Source: Helicobacteraceae bacterium (lineage in GTDB: Bacteria; Campylobacterota; Campylobacteria; Campylobacterales; SZUA-545). Taken from it: a DNA stretch of 41,072 bases. Both the position numbers and the translations under genes were made by a program. How positions within the stretch are numbered: position 1 is the stretch's first letter; every line of letters begins with the position of its first letter. The stretch is taken from contig JAISOU010000012.1 in NCBI GenBank assembly GCA_031275395.1, positions 1 to 41,072 of the forward strand, given 5' to 3'. The notes beneath the pieces are model-generated. The model searched no databases. It had not been told where the DNA came from and saw nothing but the letters and a program-made list of their open reading frames with translations. This document shows, piece after piece, positions 17,490 to 26,078 of this stretch.

Positions 17490-18260
17490 ATGAAAACGAC
17501 TAATTTATTTACGGCGATCGCTCTTGCGGCGGCGTTTTGCTTTTTTGGGTGCGAAAGCGATAGTTCGGACGAAGCCCGCGCTTACGATCGGCAAAAATCT
17601 CTCGACGACGGCGACTACGCGAACGTTTTAGAGCTGACAAAAAATTGCGGCGGCGATCAGGCGTGCTTGATGGATAGAGGCGCGGCTTATATGGGCTTGG
17701 CAGGATTTGACGCGCCCACGATTATTGAAGCGGTAACGGACGAAAAGGATGATAAACGCTATTTCGAGCTACTTTCGGACAAGATCAAACCGGACGCAAA
17801 CGAACGTCTTAAAGACGCGAACGTTACTTACGGGGAGGTTATTAAGGCGCGAGGCAAAAGCGTCGCCAGTTGCGCAGATTCTGGAGTCTCGCTTAACTCA
17901 TACGAAAATAGCGCCTGCTTTAATCGCGGATTAACGTCGATCGGCAGCAGCGCCGTTATAGCCGACGAGGTTGCAAAATTATACGACGACCTAAGCGGTA
18001 GTTGCGGTAATACGATCGACACTTGTTTTTCTGGCGCCGCTAACGGCGAGATTAGGGAATTGCTTAAAGACGCGGCGGGGTTGATTTGGGACGAATCGAA
18101 CGTTTTGATTGATATGATCAATGTTGGCGATTCTGACGTTAAAGGAAAGGTCGAAGAGATCAAAGGAGATATTTGCTCCAATTTAGGTAATAATTGCTCG
18201 AAACAAGACATTCTTGCCAACCTTGACAATATATTTCAGTATATTATAAAGAGCAGATAG
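17490..18260 (+). CDS. Lipoprotein of unknown function, Cys-rich
   Basis: A 256-residue protein with a type II signal peptide: a lysine-containing start, a hydrophobic core and the lipobox FFGC at residues 18-21. It should therefore be anchored in a membrane facing the periplasm. The mature part has paired cysteines (CGGDQAC, SCADSGVSLNSYENSAC, CGNTIDTC, CSNLGNNC) that suggest several disulphides, and it is mainly helical. AAAGGA precedes the ATG. It is nine bases before an outer membrane protein gene, so the two are probably co-transcribed and may work together at the envelope. No family recognised. Confidence 0.8.
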   Translation: MKTTNLFTAIALAAAFCFFGCESDSSDEARAYDRQKSLDDGDYANVLELTKNCGGDQACLMDRGAAYMGLAGFDAPTIIEAVTDEKDDKRYFELLSDKIKPDANERLKDANVTYGEVIKARGKSVASCADSGVSLNSYENSACFNRGLTSIGSSAVIADEVAKLYDDLSGSCGNTIDTCFSGAANGEIRELLKDAAGLIWDESNVLIDMINVGDSDVKGKVEEIKGDICSNLGNNCSKQDILANLDNIFQYIIKSR

Positions 18261-18269
18261 GCGAAAATT

Positions 18270-19394
18270 ATGCGAAAAACAACGTTATCGGTTGCGGCGA
18301 TTTTAGCGCTTGCGGTTTCTGCGCAAGCGCTAAATTACGAATATAGGCAAGTTTATAAAGATCCGAAAATAATGGGAGCGGGCGGCGCGAACGTTGCTAC
18401 GGGCGGCAACTTTAACGCGGTTTTTAGTAATCCTGCGGGCTTGGCTAAAATCCCGCTAGAGTATGGTTGGGAGATAGACGTTTTGCATATTGGCGTTTCT
18501 ATCAACGAGGACATAACCGATCTGCAAGATATTATAGACGACGCGGAAGAGAGCGATTCAAAAGCCGCGCAAACGCTTAAAGAACATATCGGCGATCGCT
18601 ATTCGATAGGCGCGTCCGTAAAGCCTTTTTCGATCGCCAAAATGTTTGACGAAACCGCTTTTGGAATCGGGCTTATCTCTAGCGTAAACGTCAATGCGGG
18701 AGTTCATCAAGGCTTTGGCGCAAGCGGCATTTTAGAAGCCGATATTTTGGCGTTTGGCGGCGTAGCGGGCGGGATCGCTCATAATTTTAACGAGCTAACG
18801 ATCGGCTCATACGAGCTTAATACGCTTTCCGTCGGGGTCGGGGCAAAGGTTTTGCGCTACGGATCGTTAAGCCGAAGCTACTCCGCCGTCGATCTTGCCA
18901 ATGAAGAGTTTGACAATATAGAAGACGAGCTTAAAGAGGGGACGAGCGTCGTTTGGGATCTTGGCGTTATTTACGATATTTTTCCGCATTTTTCGGTGGG
19001 TTTAAGCGCGCTTAATATCGGCGGGATCGGCGAAGGCGAAACGGAGATTCCTACGACGATCAACGTTGGCGCTTCTTACGTTTATCGTATAGGCGATCGA
19101 TCGTTTTTTAACCAAGTGCGAATCGGCGCGGATTATATCGATATAGCAAAAAAATATCCCGACGATAGCTATGTTAAGCGAACGCGAATTGGCGCGGATT
19201 TGAACGTATGGGAGGGCTGGCTTTCCTCTTTTGCCGTGCAAGCAGGCTTGTATCAGGGCGCATGGACGGCGGGCGCGAGTTTTCGCCTATCTTTTCTTGA
19301 TCTGGCTTTCTCGACATACGCCGAAGAGCTTGGCGCGTATTCCGGACAAGATCGCGATCGCCGCTATATGGCTTCTTTCGGTTTTAATTGGTAA
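18270..19394 (+). CDS. OmpP1/FadL- or PorV-like outer membrane beta-barrel
   Basis: A 374-residue protein with a cleavable signal peptide (AVSAQA, cut near residue 20). The segment GAGGANVATGGNFNAVFSNPAGLA is the typical N-terminal block of the OmpP1/FadL/TodX and conjugal-TraF-like barrels. It continues with alternating beta strands and ends in an aromatic pattern (MASFGFNW) as outer membrane proteins do for BAM recognition. Hydrophobic compound uptake is the known role of FadL-type barrels, but the substrate here is unknown. It follows the lipoprotein gene closely. The spacer after it holds a MITE-like element. Confidence 0.8.
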   Translation: MRKTTLSVAAILALAVSAQALNYEYRQVYKDPKIMGAGGANVATGGNFNAVFSNPAGLAKIPLEYGWEIDVLHIGVSINEDITDLQDIIDDAEESDSKAAQTLKEHIGDRYSIGASVKPFSIAKMFDETAFGIGLISSVNVNAGVHQGFGASGILEADILAFGGVAGGIAHNFNELTIGSYELNTLSVGVGAKVLRYGSLSRSYSAVDLANEEFDNIEDELKEGTSVVWDLGVIYDIFPHFSVGLSALNIGGIGEGETEIPTTINVGASYVYRIGDRSFFNQVRIGADYIDIAKKYPDDSYVKRTRIGADLNVWEGWLSSFAVQAGLYQGAWTAGASFRLSFLDLAFSTYAEELGAYSGQDRDRRYMASFGFNW

Positions 19395-19409
19395 CGGGGC
19401 GCTAAAACC

Positions 19410-19680
19410 TACGCATTTTCAGTAAATCCTCCAAACGCCGCCATTCCCGCGAAGCGCCCGCTCCGTAACAAAGTGGAGGAGCGCAAGGCGCGTAGGAAGC
19501 GCCCGCCGAAAAGCGGAGCGACCGCTCGCGGAGCGGAGGAGCGCAGACGCGGAGGGAGCGGAACGGCGCAAAGCGCTGATCCTGCATCGTTTGCAAATTT
19601 TGAATACTCACGGCTCGCCGTATTTGGATTCCCGCCTACGCGGGAATGACGGCGTTTGGAGGACTTACTGAAAATGCGTA
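19410..19680. mobile_element. MITE-like element with 42-bp terminal inverted repeats
   Basis: The outer 42 bases (19410-19451 and 19639-19680) are inverted copies with only two mismatches, beginning TACGCATTTTCAGTAA. The 187-base centre is G/A-rich, has GGAGGAGCGCA twice (19475 and 19535) and no convincing gene. A nested hairpin ATTCCCGC-CTAC-GCGGGAAT sits at 19628-19647 at the inner edge of the right arm. No transposase is encoded, so it would need one in trans. It lies in the 445-base spacer (19395-19839) between the porin and metE. The rest of that spacer holds the dispersed repeat at about 19717-19772 and nothing else I recognise. Confidence 0.75.
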
Positions 19681-19716
19681 AGATTTCGGAATACGACGGG
19701 TTTATGGTTTGGATTT

Positions 19717-19772
19717 CCGTGTTTCTCCTCAATGGACGCTTCCTGCGGAAGCTTTTCGCAAGCGGGAATAAC
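19717..19772. repeat. Intergenic repeat related to 12557-12616
   Basis: TTTCTCC-CAATGGACGCTTC matches the earlier copy except for one base. It then has an insertion containing a small hairpin (GCGGAAGC, GCTTTTCGC region) before the shared GCGGGxATAAC. It sits just outside the MITE-like element. Confidence 0.55.
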
Positions 19773-19839
19773 TTGCGCGTATTAAGAATGGGTCGCCTCG
19801 CGGGCGTTGATCGTTTCCGCGAGTTTATAACCCTTAAAT

Positions 19840-22101
19840 CTATTTGTTAAGTTCGGCGCGTATTTGTTTTGCGGCGGCGACCATATTTTCTAACGACGGG
19901 TAAGCCTCTTCCCACTGGCGCGTTTTCAAACCGCAATCTGGATTTACCCATAACTGCTCTTTGGGAATATGCTTTAGCGCCTTGCGTAACAGCTCCGCCA
20001 TCTCCTCTTGCGTAGGCACGCGCGGGCTGTGAATATCATAAACGCCCGGGCCAATTTCGTTCTGATAGCGAAAATCGGCGAAGGCATTTAAAAGCTCCAT
20101 ACCGCTACGGCTGGATTCGATACTGATAACGTCGGCGTCCATTTTGGCGATCCACGCGAAAATAGAGTTAAACTCGCTGTAGCACATATGGGTATGAATC
20201 TGCGTTTTATCCTCTACGCCCGAAGCGGCTAAACGAAACGAATCTGTCGCCCATTGCAGATATTTCTGCGCCTGTTCGACGCTTAAAGGCATTCCCTCGC
20301 GCAAAGCCGCTTCGTCGATCTGTATGACGCGAATCCCCGCTTTCTCCAAATCCTGAACCTCGTCGCGGATAGCAAGCGCTATCTGTTTGCACGTTTCGCT
20401 TGGTTCGAGATCGTCGCGCGCAAAACTCCAGCAAAGCATTGTTACGGGGCCGGTAAGCATTCCCTTAAGAGGTTTTGAACTAAGAGATTGCGCGTAGCTT
20501 ATCCAATCGATCGTCATAGGCGCTTTGCGATAGACGTCGCCGTAGATTACCGGCGGCTTAACGCAACGGCTACCGTAACTTTGCACCCAGCCGTTCTGCG
20601 TGAAGCAAAATCCGCCTAGTTGAGCGCCGAAGTATTCCGTCATATCGTTGCGCTCGCACTCGCCGTGTACCAAAACGTCCAACCCCAGCTTCTCCTGTTT
20701 TTCGACGCAAACTTTGATCTCGCTTCTGATAGCGGCGATATACTCGTCGTGCGTTATTTCGCCGCGTTTGTAGGATAGGCGCGTTTTGCGAATAGCGGCG
20801 GTTTGCGGAAACGAACCGATCGTGGTCGTCGGTAGCGGTGGCAGATTCAGCCATTTTTGCGCGGCGCGGCGCGCGGGGTACGCCGATTTGCGCGAAAGCA
20901 TAGACGGCTCGATCGCTTTAACGCGATCTCTGACGGACGAAACAAAAATATCGGGAAGTTTAGCCGCTTCCAGTAGTTGCGCCGCGTTTTTCTCCAGCGC
21001 CGCCGTATCGCCGCGTTTGATAATATCGCGCAAAGAGGAGATCTCGGCGCATTTTTGCACGGCAAAAGCCATACGGTTTTTGATATGTTCGGGCAACGCG
21101 GTTTCCTCCGCCAGATCGGTTGGGCAGTGCGCCAAAGAGCAGCTCGAGGATAGCAAAACGCGATCGCCGCCCAAAACGCGAACGGCTTGTTCGACTAGCT
21201 TCGCGGCTTTGGAGTAGTCGCTTTTCCATATATTGCGCCCGTTGATCAAACCAAGCGAAAGCGATTTCTCTTTTGGAAACGACGGCAAAATATTTTCAAG
21301 CTGTTCTTTACCGTTAACCAGATCGATATGCAAAACTCCGCAGTCGGCGTTAAGCGCAAGGGGAATGTTTTGCCCAAGCGTTCCAAAATAGGTCGTTAAT
21401 ATCAGCTTTGCTCCGCCGCAAGCCGCGTTTAGCTTCGCGTAGATTTCGGCAAATCGATCGCTTACCTCTTTTGGCGTAGGCTCGGCGCATAAAATAGGCT
21501 CTTCGATCTGAATATAATCGCAATGATCGCGCAACGTTTCAAGTAGCTTCGCGTAGGTTGAAACGACCTGATCGAGCCGTTTATACTTATCCGCGCCGTT
21601 TTGCGCTTTGGATAGAGCCAGCCAAGTAAACGGGCCTATGAGCGCCGGTTTTGGATTAAATCCGTTCTTTTTCGCTAGAAGCGTATCCTCTACGATCGGG
21701 TGTTCGTTGGCTACCCACTCCTCCTCGCCGATCTCGGGAACGATGTAGTGATAGTTTGTGTTAAACCACTTTGTCATATCCATAGCGGAGATATTGCGTC
21801 CCGCGTCGCCGCGCGCAAGGCTGAAGTAGAGTTTTAAGCGCGATTCGTCGCGTTTGAAACGAGGAGGGATCGCGCCGATAGCAAAAGTTACGTCCAGCAT
21901 ACGATCATAAAGAGAAAAATCGCCCGTAACGACGTAATCGAGTCCCGCCTCTTTTTGTATATTCCAGTGGCGCAGTTTTAATTGCTCGCAGCTTTCCAAG
22001 AGGGATTTTTCGGACAGCTCGCCTTTCCAATACGATTCAAGAGCCTGCTTCAACTCTCGTTGTTTTCCGATAGAAGGAAAACCTAAAATGTGCGTTTTCA
22101 T
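19840..22101 (-). CDS. metE: Cobalamin-independent methionine synthase
   Basis: A 753-residue, full-length MetE. It transfers the methyl group of 5-methyltetrahydropteroyltri-L-glutamate to homocysteine in the cytoplasm. The N-terminal half is the folate-binding barrel and the C-terminal half the catalytic barrel, with zinc ligands visible in IHTHMC (His and Cys) and NPDCGLK (Cys). AAGGAG lies eight bases before the ATG. A minus-strand TATAAT (22175-22170) may be its -10 box. I see no S-box or cobalamin riboswitch in the 234-base leader. It is transcribed alone. It recycles homocysteine, so it links to the nucleosidase genes upstream in the methyl cycle. Confidence 0.96.
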   Translation of the reverse strand: MKTHILGFPSIGKQRELKQALESYWKGELSEKSLLESCEQLKLRHWNIQKEAGLDYVVTGDFSLYDRMLDVTFAIGAIPPRFKRDESRLKLYFSLARGDAGRNISAMDMTKWFNTNYHYIVPEIGEEEWVANEHPIVEDTLLAKKNGFNPKPALIGPFTWLALSKAQNGADKYKRLDQVVSTYAKLLETLRDHCDYIQIEEPILCAEPTPKEVSDRFAEIYAKLNAACGGAKLILTTYFGTLGQNIPLALNADCGVLHIDLVNGKEQLENILPSFPKEKSLSLGLINGRNIWKSDYSKAAKLVEQAVRVLGGDRVLLSSSCSLAHCPTDLAEETALPEHIKNRMAFAVQKCAEISSLRDIIKRGDTAALEKNAAQLLEAAKLPDIFVSSVRDRVKAIEPSMLSRKSAYPARRAAQKWLNLPPLPTTTIGSFPQTAAIRKTRLSYKRGEITHDEYIAAIRSEIKVCVEKQEKLGLDVLVHGECERNDMTEYFGAQLGGFCFTQNGWVQSYGSRCVKPPVIYGDVYRKAPMTIDWISYAQSLSSKPLKGMLTGPVTMLCWSFARDDLEPSETCKQIALAIRDEVQDLEKAGIRVIQIDEAALREGMPLSVEQAQKYLQWATDSFRLAASGVEDKTQIHTHMCYSEFNSIFAWIAKMDADVISIESSRSGMELLNAFADFRYQNEIGPGVYDIHSPRVPTQEEMAELLRKALKHIPKEQLWVNPDCGLKTRQWEEAYPSLENMVAAAKQIRAELNK

Positions 22102-22335
22102 TGATACTCCTTGATTTTAAGCCGCCGCTCAAGCCGTCTTCGTCTTTTTTAACGCTTATAAGCGGCGCGATTATAGTTTTATACGCCTTATTCGCGCGTT
22201 TTACTAAAGTTTAGTCACGGCTATCGAGCGCCAAGCGCCGCAGATCGACCGCTTTTTGTCCAATAACTATAACGCTTTAGAATGACGTTAGCGGCCGCCG
22301 CTTTTCGTTTAAGTTGGTTTTAAGAGGCTTATCGC

Positions 22336-23997
22336 CTAGACGCTAAAGGCGCGGCGAAGTTTGTCGAGATACCACGCGAAGCTATTCGGGCGCAAAAACT
22401 CGATCGCAAAAAAGCCGCCCGCTTTGCGCGTCGCATAGCTGTTTTTTACAAAACGATCGGAGCTTAAAGGGTAATCCTCTCTAAAATGCGATCCGCGAGA
22501 TTCTTTGCGTCCTAGCGCGGCAAGCGCGGATATTTCGGCAACCTCTAAAGCGTTCAAAAACTCCAAGATCATCGTCAGTTCTACGTTGTTATTTCGACCT
22601 TTATCGACGCACGCCAAACCTCCGATCAGGGTTTGCAAATATTCGACGTATTCGATCGCGTCCAAAATCCCCGAAGCGTCGCGAAAAATCCCTAATTTTG
22701 CCGTTAGCTTTTTGCCCAAACTTTTACGCAGAGCGTTGATGTTATAAAGGCTTTCGCCCTCTAAAATCCGCTCTATCCTTTTGCGTTCGATCGCTACTTT
22801 TTCATCGCAAATCGCGCCTGTTTTCAAAGGTTTGGCGGTTTTTGCGAACCGCGCCGCGTTTTTGCCCGCGATTTTACCAAAAACCGCCGCCTCTAAAAGG
22901 CTGTTTCCTCCCAAGCGATTCGCGCCGTGAACGCCGCTATAAGCGCACTCGCCGCAGGCAAATAGCCCTGCAATCGCGGTTCTCGCTCGGCTATCAACCT
23001 CGATTCCGCCCATCGTATAATGCGCCGCTGGAGCGATTGGAACAAGCTCGCAAGAGGGATCAAGCCCTAGCTTCGCGGCTACGGCTTTGCAAAAATTAGG
23101 CAGTCGGCTTTGTAAAAACTCTTTGCCTAAATGTCTAACGTCGATAAAAACTTTGTGCCCGTTTCGTATTTCGCGTTCGATCGTCCGCGCGAGTTTATCC
23201 CGCGTTTGCATTTCGTTGGTAAATCTTTCGCCGTTTTCGTAGGTTAAAAAACCGCCTTCGCCCCGCGCCGCTTCGCTAACAAGCTCGCCCGATCCCAATA
23301 GTCCGGTCGGGTGAAATTGAACAAACTCCATATTGACTAGCCTTAGACCGCTACGAAACGCCGCCGCGATAGAATCGCCGTTTGTGGAAACGGGATTTGT
23401 GGCGCGTCCGCAGTAGATTCCCGCAAAACCGCCGCCGGCAAGGATCGCGCTTTTTGCCTCGATCGCCAAAACTTCGCCGTTTGAAAGTTTGAGCGCGCAA
23501 ACGCCCGCTATACGATTGTTTTTTACTATCAGATCGAGCAGAAAATGTCCGTGCAGGATTGTTATGCCCGCGCTATTGCAGATCTTCAAAAGCGCCTGAA
23601 CTAGCGACGATCCTACGCGATCTTGAACGTAGCAGGCGCGTTTTCTGCCGCTGCCGCCAAAACTTCTTTGCGCGATCTCGCCGTTTTCGGCGCGATCGAA
23701 CTGCGCTCCATTCGCGTCTAATTCCAATACGCGCGGCGGCGCGGCTTCGCAAAGAATCTTGATAGCCTCTTTATCGCCAAGTCCGGCGGCGGCGTTAATC
23801 GTATCGATCGCGTGCAAATAGGGCGCGTCCGATTCGGCGTATCCAAGCGCCGCGTTAATTCCGCCGCTTGCAAGCGAGCTATTGGAGCGAAACGGAAAGC
23901 TCTTTGTTATTAAAACGACGTTTAGATTATCCCTTTTTGCCTCCAAAGCCGCGCTCAAACCAGCCAGCCCCGTCCCGATAATCAAAACGTCGATCAT
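22336..23997 (-). CDS. Fumarate reductase/L-aspartate oxidase-type flavoprotein
   Basis: A 553-residue FAD protein. The Rossmann motif GTGLAGLSAA is at residues 7-16. The active-site set of the fumarate reductase family is present: FHPTG, ARGEGG, RDKLARTIE, AAHYTMGG and HGANRLGGNSL. The position where FrdA/SdhA attaches FAD covalently through His reads SLASGG here, as in L-aspartate oxidases, so FAD should be non-covalent. No membrane anchor or TAT signal is seen. The gene follows a plant-type ferredoxin gene by seven bases and a BFD-like gene. This suggests a soluble complex fed by [2Fe-2S] centres rather than the usual SdhB. NadB remains possible. Confidence 0.8.
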   Translation of the reverse strand: MIDVLIIGTGLAGLSAALEAKRDNLNVVLITKSFPFRSNSSLASGGINAALGYAESDAPYLHAIDTINAAAGLGDKEAIKILCEAAPPRVLELDANGAQFDRAENGEIAQRSFGGSGRKRACYVQDRVGSSLVQALLKICNSAGITILHGHFLLDLIVKNNRIAGVCALKLSNGEVLAIEAKSAILAGGGFAGIYCGRATNPVSTNGDSIAAAFRSGLRLVNMEFVQFHPTGLLGSGELVSEAARGEGGFLTYENGERFTNEMQTRDKLARTIEREIRNGHKVFIDVRHLGKEFLQSRLPNFCKAVAAKLGLDPSCELVPIAPAAHYTMGGIEVDSRARTAIAGLFACGECAYSGVHGANRLGGNSLLEAAVFGKIAGKNAARFAKTAKPLKTGAICDEKVAIERKRIERILEGESLYNINALRKSLGKKLTAKLGIFRDASGILDAIEYVEYLQTLIGGLACVDKGRNNNVELTMILEFLNALEVAEISALAALGRKESRGSHFREDYPLSSDRFVKNSYATRKAGGFFAIEFLRPNSFAWYLDKLRRAFSV

Positions 23998-24004
23998 GCG
24001 CGGT

Positions 24005-24295
24005 TTAATACTTCAGGCGCACAAGCCCGTCGTGTTTTTGGATTTTCATCTGACAGGTCAGCCTCGCGTTGGGGCTTGCGTCCGGAAAGTTTGCCAAAAC
24101 GACGTTTTCCTTTTCCGTCTTGGGCGATAGAAAATCCATACCGCCAAGCACCTCGACAATACATGTGCCGCATTGCCCGTCCCTGCAACCAAAGGGCAAC
24201 CCGCTACCCATCTTCTCGATTACCTCTTGGAGGGTTTCCCCCGGTTTGACGTTGACCGCCAAAAAATCGTTGATCACCTCGACGCGAGTCGTCAT
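24005..24295 (-). CDS. Plant-type [2Fe-2S] ferredoxin domain protein
   Basis: A 96-residue single-domain protein with the plant-type cluster loop CRDGQCGTC and the distant fourth Cys in RLTCQM. This matches the N-terminal half of succinate dehydrogenase iron-sulphur subunits, but the C-terminal [4Fe-4S]/[3Fe-4S] half is absent. AGGGAG precedes the ATG. It ends seven bases before the flavoprotein gene, so it is the likely direct electron donor or acceptor of that enzyme. Confidence 0.87.
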   Translation of the reverse strand: MTTRVEVINDFLAVNVKPGETLQEVIEKMGSGLPFGCRDGQCGTCIVEVLGGMDFLSPKTEKENVVLANFPDASPNARLTCQMKIQKHDGLVRLKY

Positions 24296-24378
24296 ATCAT
24301 CTCCCTTGTTAAAATATAGGCGAATGATAGAATAACTTTCCTCGCTTTAGGCGCTTAAAAAATAGCCAGATCCGTTTG

Positions 24379-24657
24379 TTACTGCTTACTTCCAAGCTGA
24401 TCGATCATATTTTCAAAGGGATTGTTGAACATATAGATAAGTCTTGCAATCTCTCCAAGATCGATTTTGCCGAACTCTACCATATCGTAAAGGCGGGTCA
24501 GCGCTCTGCGGCAACAGCTACGATCGCAACCCGTAACGAGTTTTTTCGCCTTTTTGTAGGACAGATCGTTGTTTATGAAAATCTCGATCGCCTCGCGCAC
24601 CGATTTTTCGCCGCAACTACATATTTGTAAAGATAAGATCTCTTCTTCGCTCGCCAT
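24379..24657 (-). CDS. BFD-like [2Fe-2S] protein
   Basis: A 92-residue helical protein with four cysteines in the BFD arrangement: ICSCGEKSVREAI, then TGCDRSCCRRAL. In this family the cluster links electron carriers or regulates partner oxidoreductases. It is the first gene of a minus-strand trio with the ferredoxin and the fumarate-reductase-type flavoprotein, 83 bases apart. No strong ribosome site is visible before the ATG. The partner is inferred from position only. Confidence 0.75.
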   Translation of the reverse strand: MASEEEILSLQICSCGEKSVREAIEIFINNDLSYKKAKKLVTGCDRSCCRRALTRLYDMVEFGKIDLGEIARLIYMFNNPFENMIDQLGSKQ

Positions 24658-24919
24658 AAGGCGCGATCCTATGCCTTTTTTGCGATTTTTGGCGCTTAAT
24701 TTTTAAGCGCTCAGGCGATAAAGATCGTCGCCTCTATTTTGAAAGCGAAGCGATCAAAAGGCGGGATTTTTAAGCGCGATCGTAATCGCATAGCGAATTT
24801 GTATGCGTCGTATTCAAATCTAGTTAAACCCTCGCGAGCGCCATTGACGAACATTCCCAAGAGGAATTATGGGATTAACAAAGGCGAAACGATAACGCTT
24901 AGCGCTATTTTGAATCTTC

Positions 24920-25153
24920 TTATTTCTCGTAAATAATTATGTTGCAATACCTCGATTCGGGCTCTTCGCACATTTTGTTAAGATCTGATACGCGTTGCGT
25001 CCAAGATTTGCACAATTCGCTCTCTTTATCGTCTTCGCGCGCCGCTTTAACGCTAAGGTTGTTTGCTTTTAGCGCAAACTCAAGGGCTTTTTGCGGCTTT
25101 TGCCGAATATCAATAGCTCTCCGCCGCGCTTCGGCGAAACGGAGAGCTATTAT
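24920..25153 (-). pseudogene. Degenerate second copy of the C-terminus of the adjacent Sel1-like lipoprotein
   Basis: The frame continues directly after the stop of the lipoprotein gene and reads about 77 codons to a TAA at 24922. The last 57 residues align without gaps to the lipoprotein's own C-terminus. I count 17 identities, including all three Cys (KESELC, NKMCEE, SRYCN against KESAAC, KRACEN, SQECS). It has no start codon, signal peptide or N-terminal half, so it is a tandem-duplication remnant, or a former read-through tail. A strong hairpin sits at its beginning. The rest of the 24658-25153 spacer (24658-24919) holds nothing I can support. Confidence 0.65.
25112..25151 (-). terminator. 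Hairpin after the Sel1-like lipoprotein gene
   Basis: A perfect 12-bp stem (AATAGCTCTCCG with its complement) and a 16-base loop that can pair internally (CCG with CGG). It starts three bases after the stop codon. Only a short, interrupted T stretch follows on the minus strand. Confidence 0.6.
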
Positions 25154-25585
25154 TTAAAGCGACATAGCGCCAAAAATGAGACTTAACGAACATTCTTGGG
25201 ACTCGACGTTTTCGCAAGCGCGTTTGAATTTAGAAGCGGTTTCCGTTCGCTGCGTGCATGCGGCGCTCTCTTTATTAAAATTGCACGCTTCTTCAGCGTT
25301 AAGATCGTGCGCCTTTTGCCCAAAAGCGACGGATTTTTTATGATCCGGTTTTATTCCTAACTTTTCATTGCCTTTTACATAGACGACCGACACTGCCCAG
25401 CACGACTTTGCGTAGTCGTTGCCGCACGATTTTTCAAAAAGCTTAAAAGCCTCTTTTTGTTCGCCCTTATTTTTCAAAATCGTTTCGGCTTCTTTAAACT
25501 GTTTTTCGCCCTTTTCTTTATCGGCGCAACCGCCGAAAAACCCGACTGAGAGCGCTAAAAGCGCCAACATCATTGAACGTTTCAT
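25154..25585 (-). CDS. Sel1/TPR-like cysteine-rich lipoprotein
   Basis: A 143-residue protein starting at the ATG at 25585, which has AGGAG nine bases upstream. The open frame extends 15 codons further, but those would precede the signal peptide. The N-terminus (MKRSMMLALLALSVGFFGGC) is a lipoprotein signal with the lipobox Cys at 20. The mature part has helical pairs with Cys residues (EAFKLFEKSCGNDYAKSCWAVSVVYVKG) like the Sel1-type repeats of Helicobacter cysteine-rich proteins. It is a likely periplasm-facing binding protein. A degenerate copy of its end lies immediately downstream. Confidence 0.78.
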   Translation of the reverse strand: MKRSMMLALLALSVGFFGGCADKEKGEKQFKEAETILKNKGEQKEAFKLFEKSCGNDYAKSCWAVSVVYVKGNEKLGIKPDHKKSVAFGQKAHDLNAEEACNFNKESAACTQRTETASKFKRACENVESQECSLSLIFGAMSL

Positions 25586-25679
25586 AATTTTTGCTCCTCT
25601 TTTATTTGATAACCTTACGGCTCGTTTCAACGGCTTTGCCGAACCAAATTTACCACTCTCTTTTCCGCGTATTTTTGCT

Positions 25680-26078
25680 TTAATTTAGATCGCTCTTAAT
25701 CGTCGCGATCGAAACGTTTTCTAACTTACGTTCTTTAAGCGCGTCCACAAGTTTAATAAAAGACGAAAAACGGCTCTCTTTATCGGCGCGAATAACGATC
25801 ATATCGGCGCGATTCATACTATCCAGCCGCATTAAAAGCGTATAAAAATTAACGGGTTCTTTATCCATAAAAAATTCGTCGTTTTCGTTAATTGCGATCT
25901 CGGCGCGCTTCTGCCCTTGCGCCGGAGTTTGCGGCAACGTAGTTTTTGCCTCCGGCAGGGCGACTTTAATTGCTCCCTGCGAAATAAAAGTCGCCGTTGT
26001 TAATACGATCGCCAATAAAACAAGCATAATATCGATAAACGGAATAACGTTTATGGAATCAATTCGTTTTAGACGCAT
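25680..26078 (-). CDS. exbD: ExbD/TolR-type proton channel subunit
   Basis: A 132-residue protein with a short basic N-terminus and one membrane helix containing the channel Asp (INVIPFIDIMLVLLAIV), then a periplasmic domain. With ExbB it uses the proton gradient to energise a TonB- or TolA-type partner. I start at ATG 26078 (MRLKRIDSINV), which has AAGAGA upstream and fits the family; the open frame is longer. It overlaps exbB by 20 bases. No tonB lies nearby. Confidence 0.88.
   Translation of the reverse strand: MRLKRIDSINVIPFIDIMLVLLAIVLTTATFISQGAIKVALPEAKTTLPQTPAQGQKRAEIAINENDEFFMDKEPVNFYTLLMRLDSMNRADMIVIRADKESRFSSFIKLVDALKERKLENVSIATIKSDLN

Noticed and set aside
19410-19680. Structural RNA gene instead of a mobile element
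   Set aside because: The long terminal inverted repeats and repetitive interior fit a MITE better, although an RNA cannot be excluded.
22102-22335. Riboswitch in the metE leader
   Set aside because: No SAM or cobalamin riboswitch core could be recognised; only a possible -10 box.
24739-25157. Two small plus-strand frames before the Sel1-like gene
   Set aside because: They run opposite the recognisable paralogous tail and have no motif or ribosome site.
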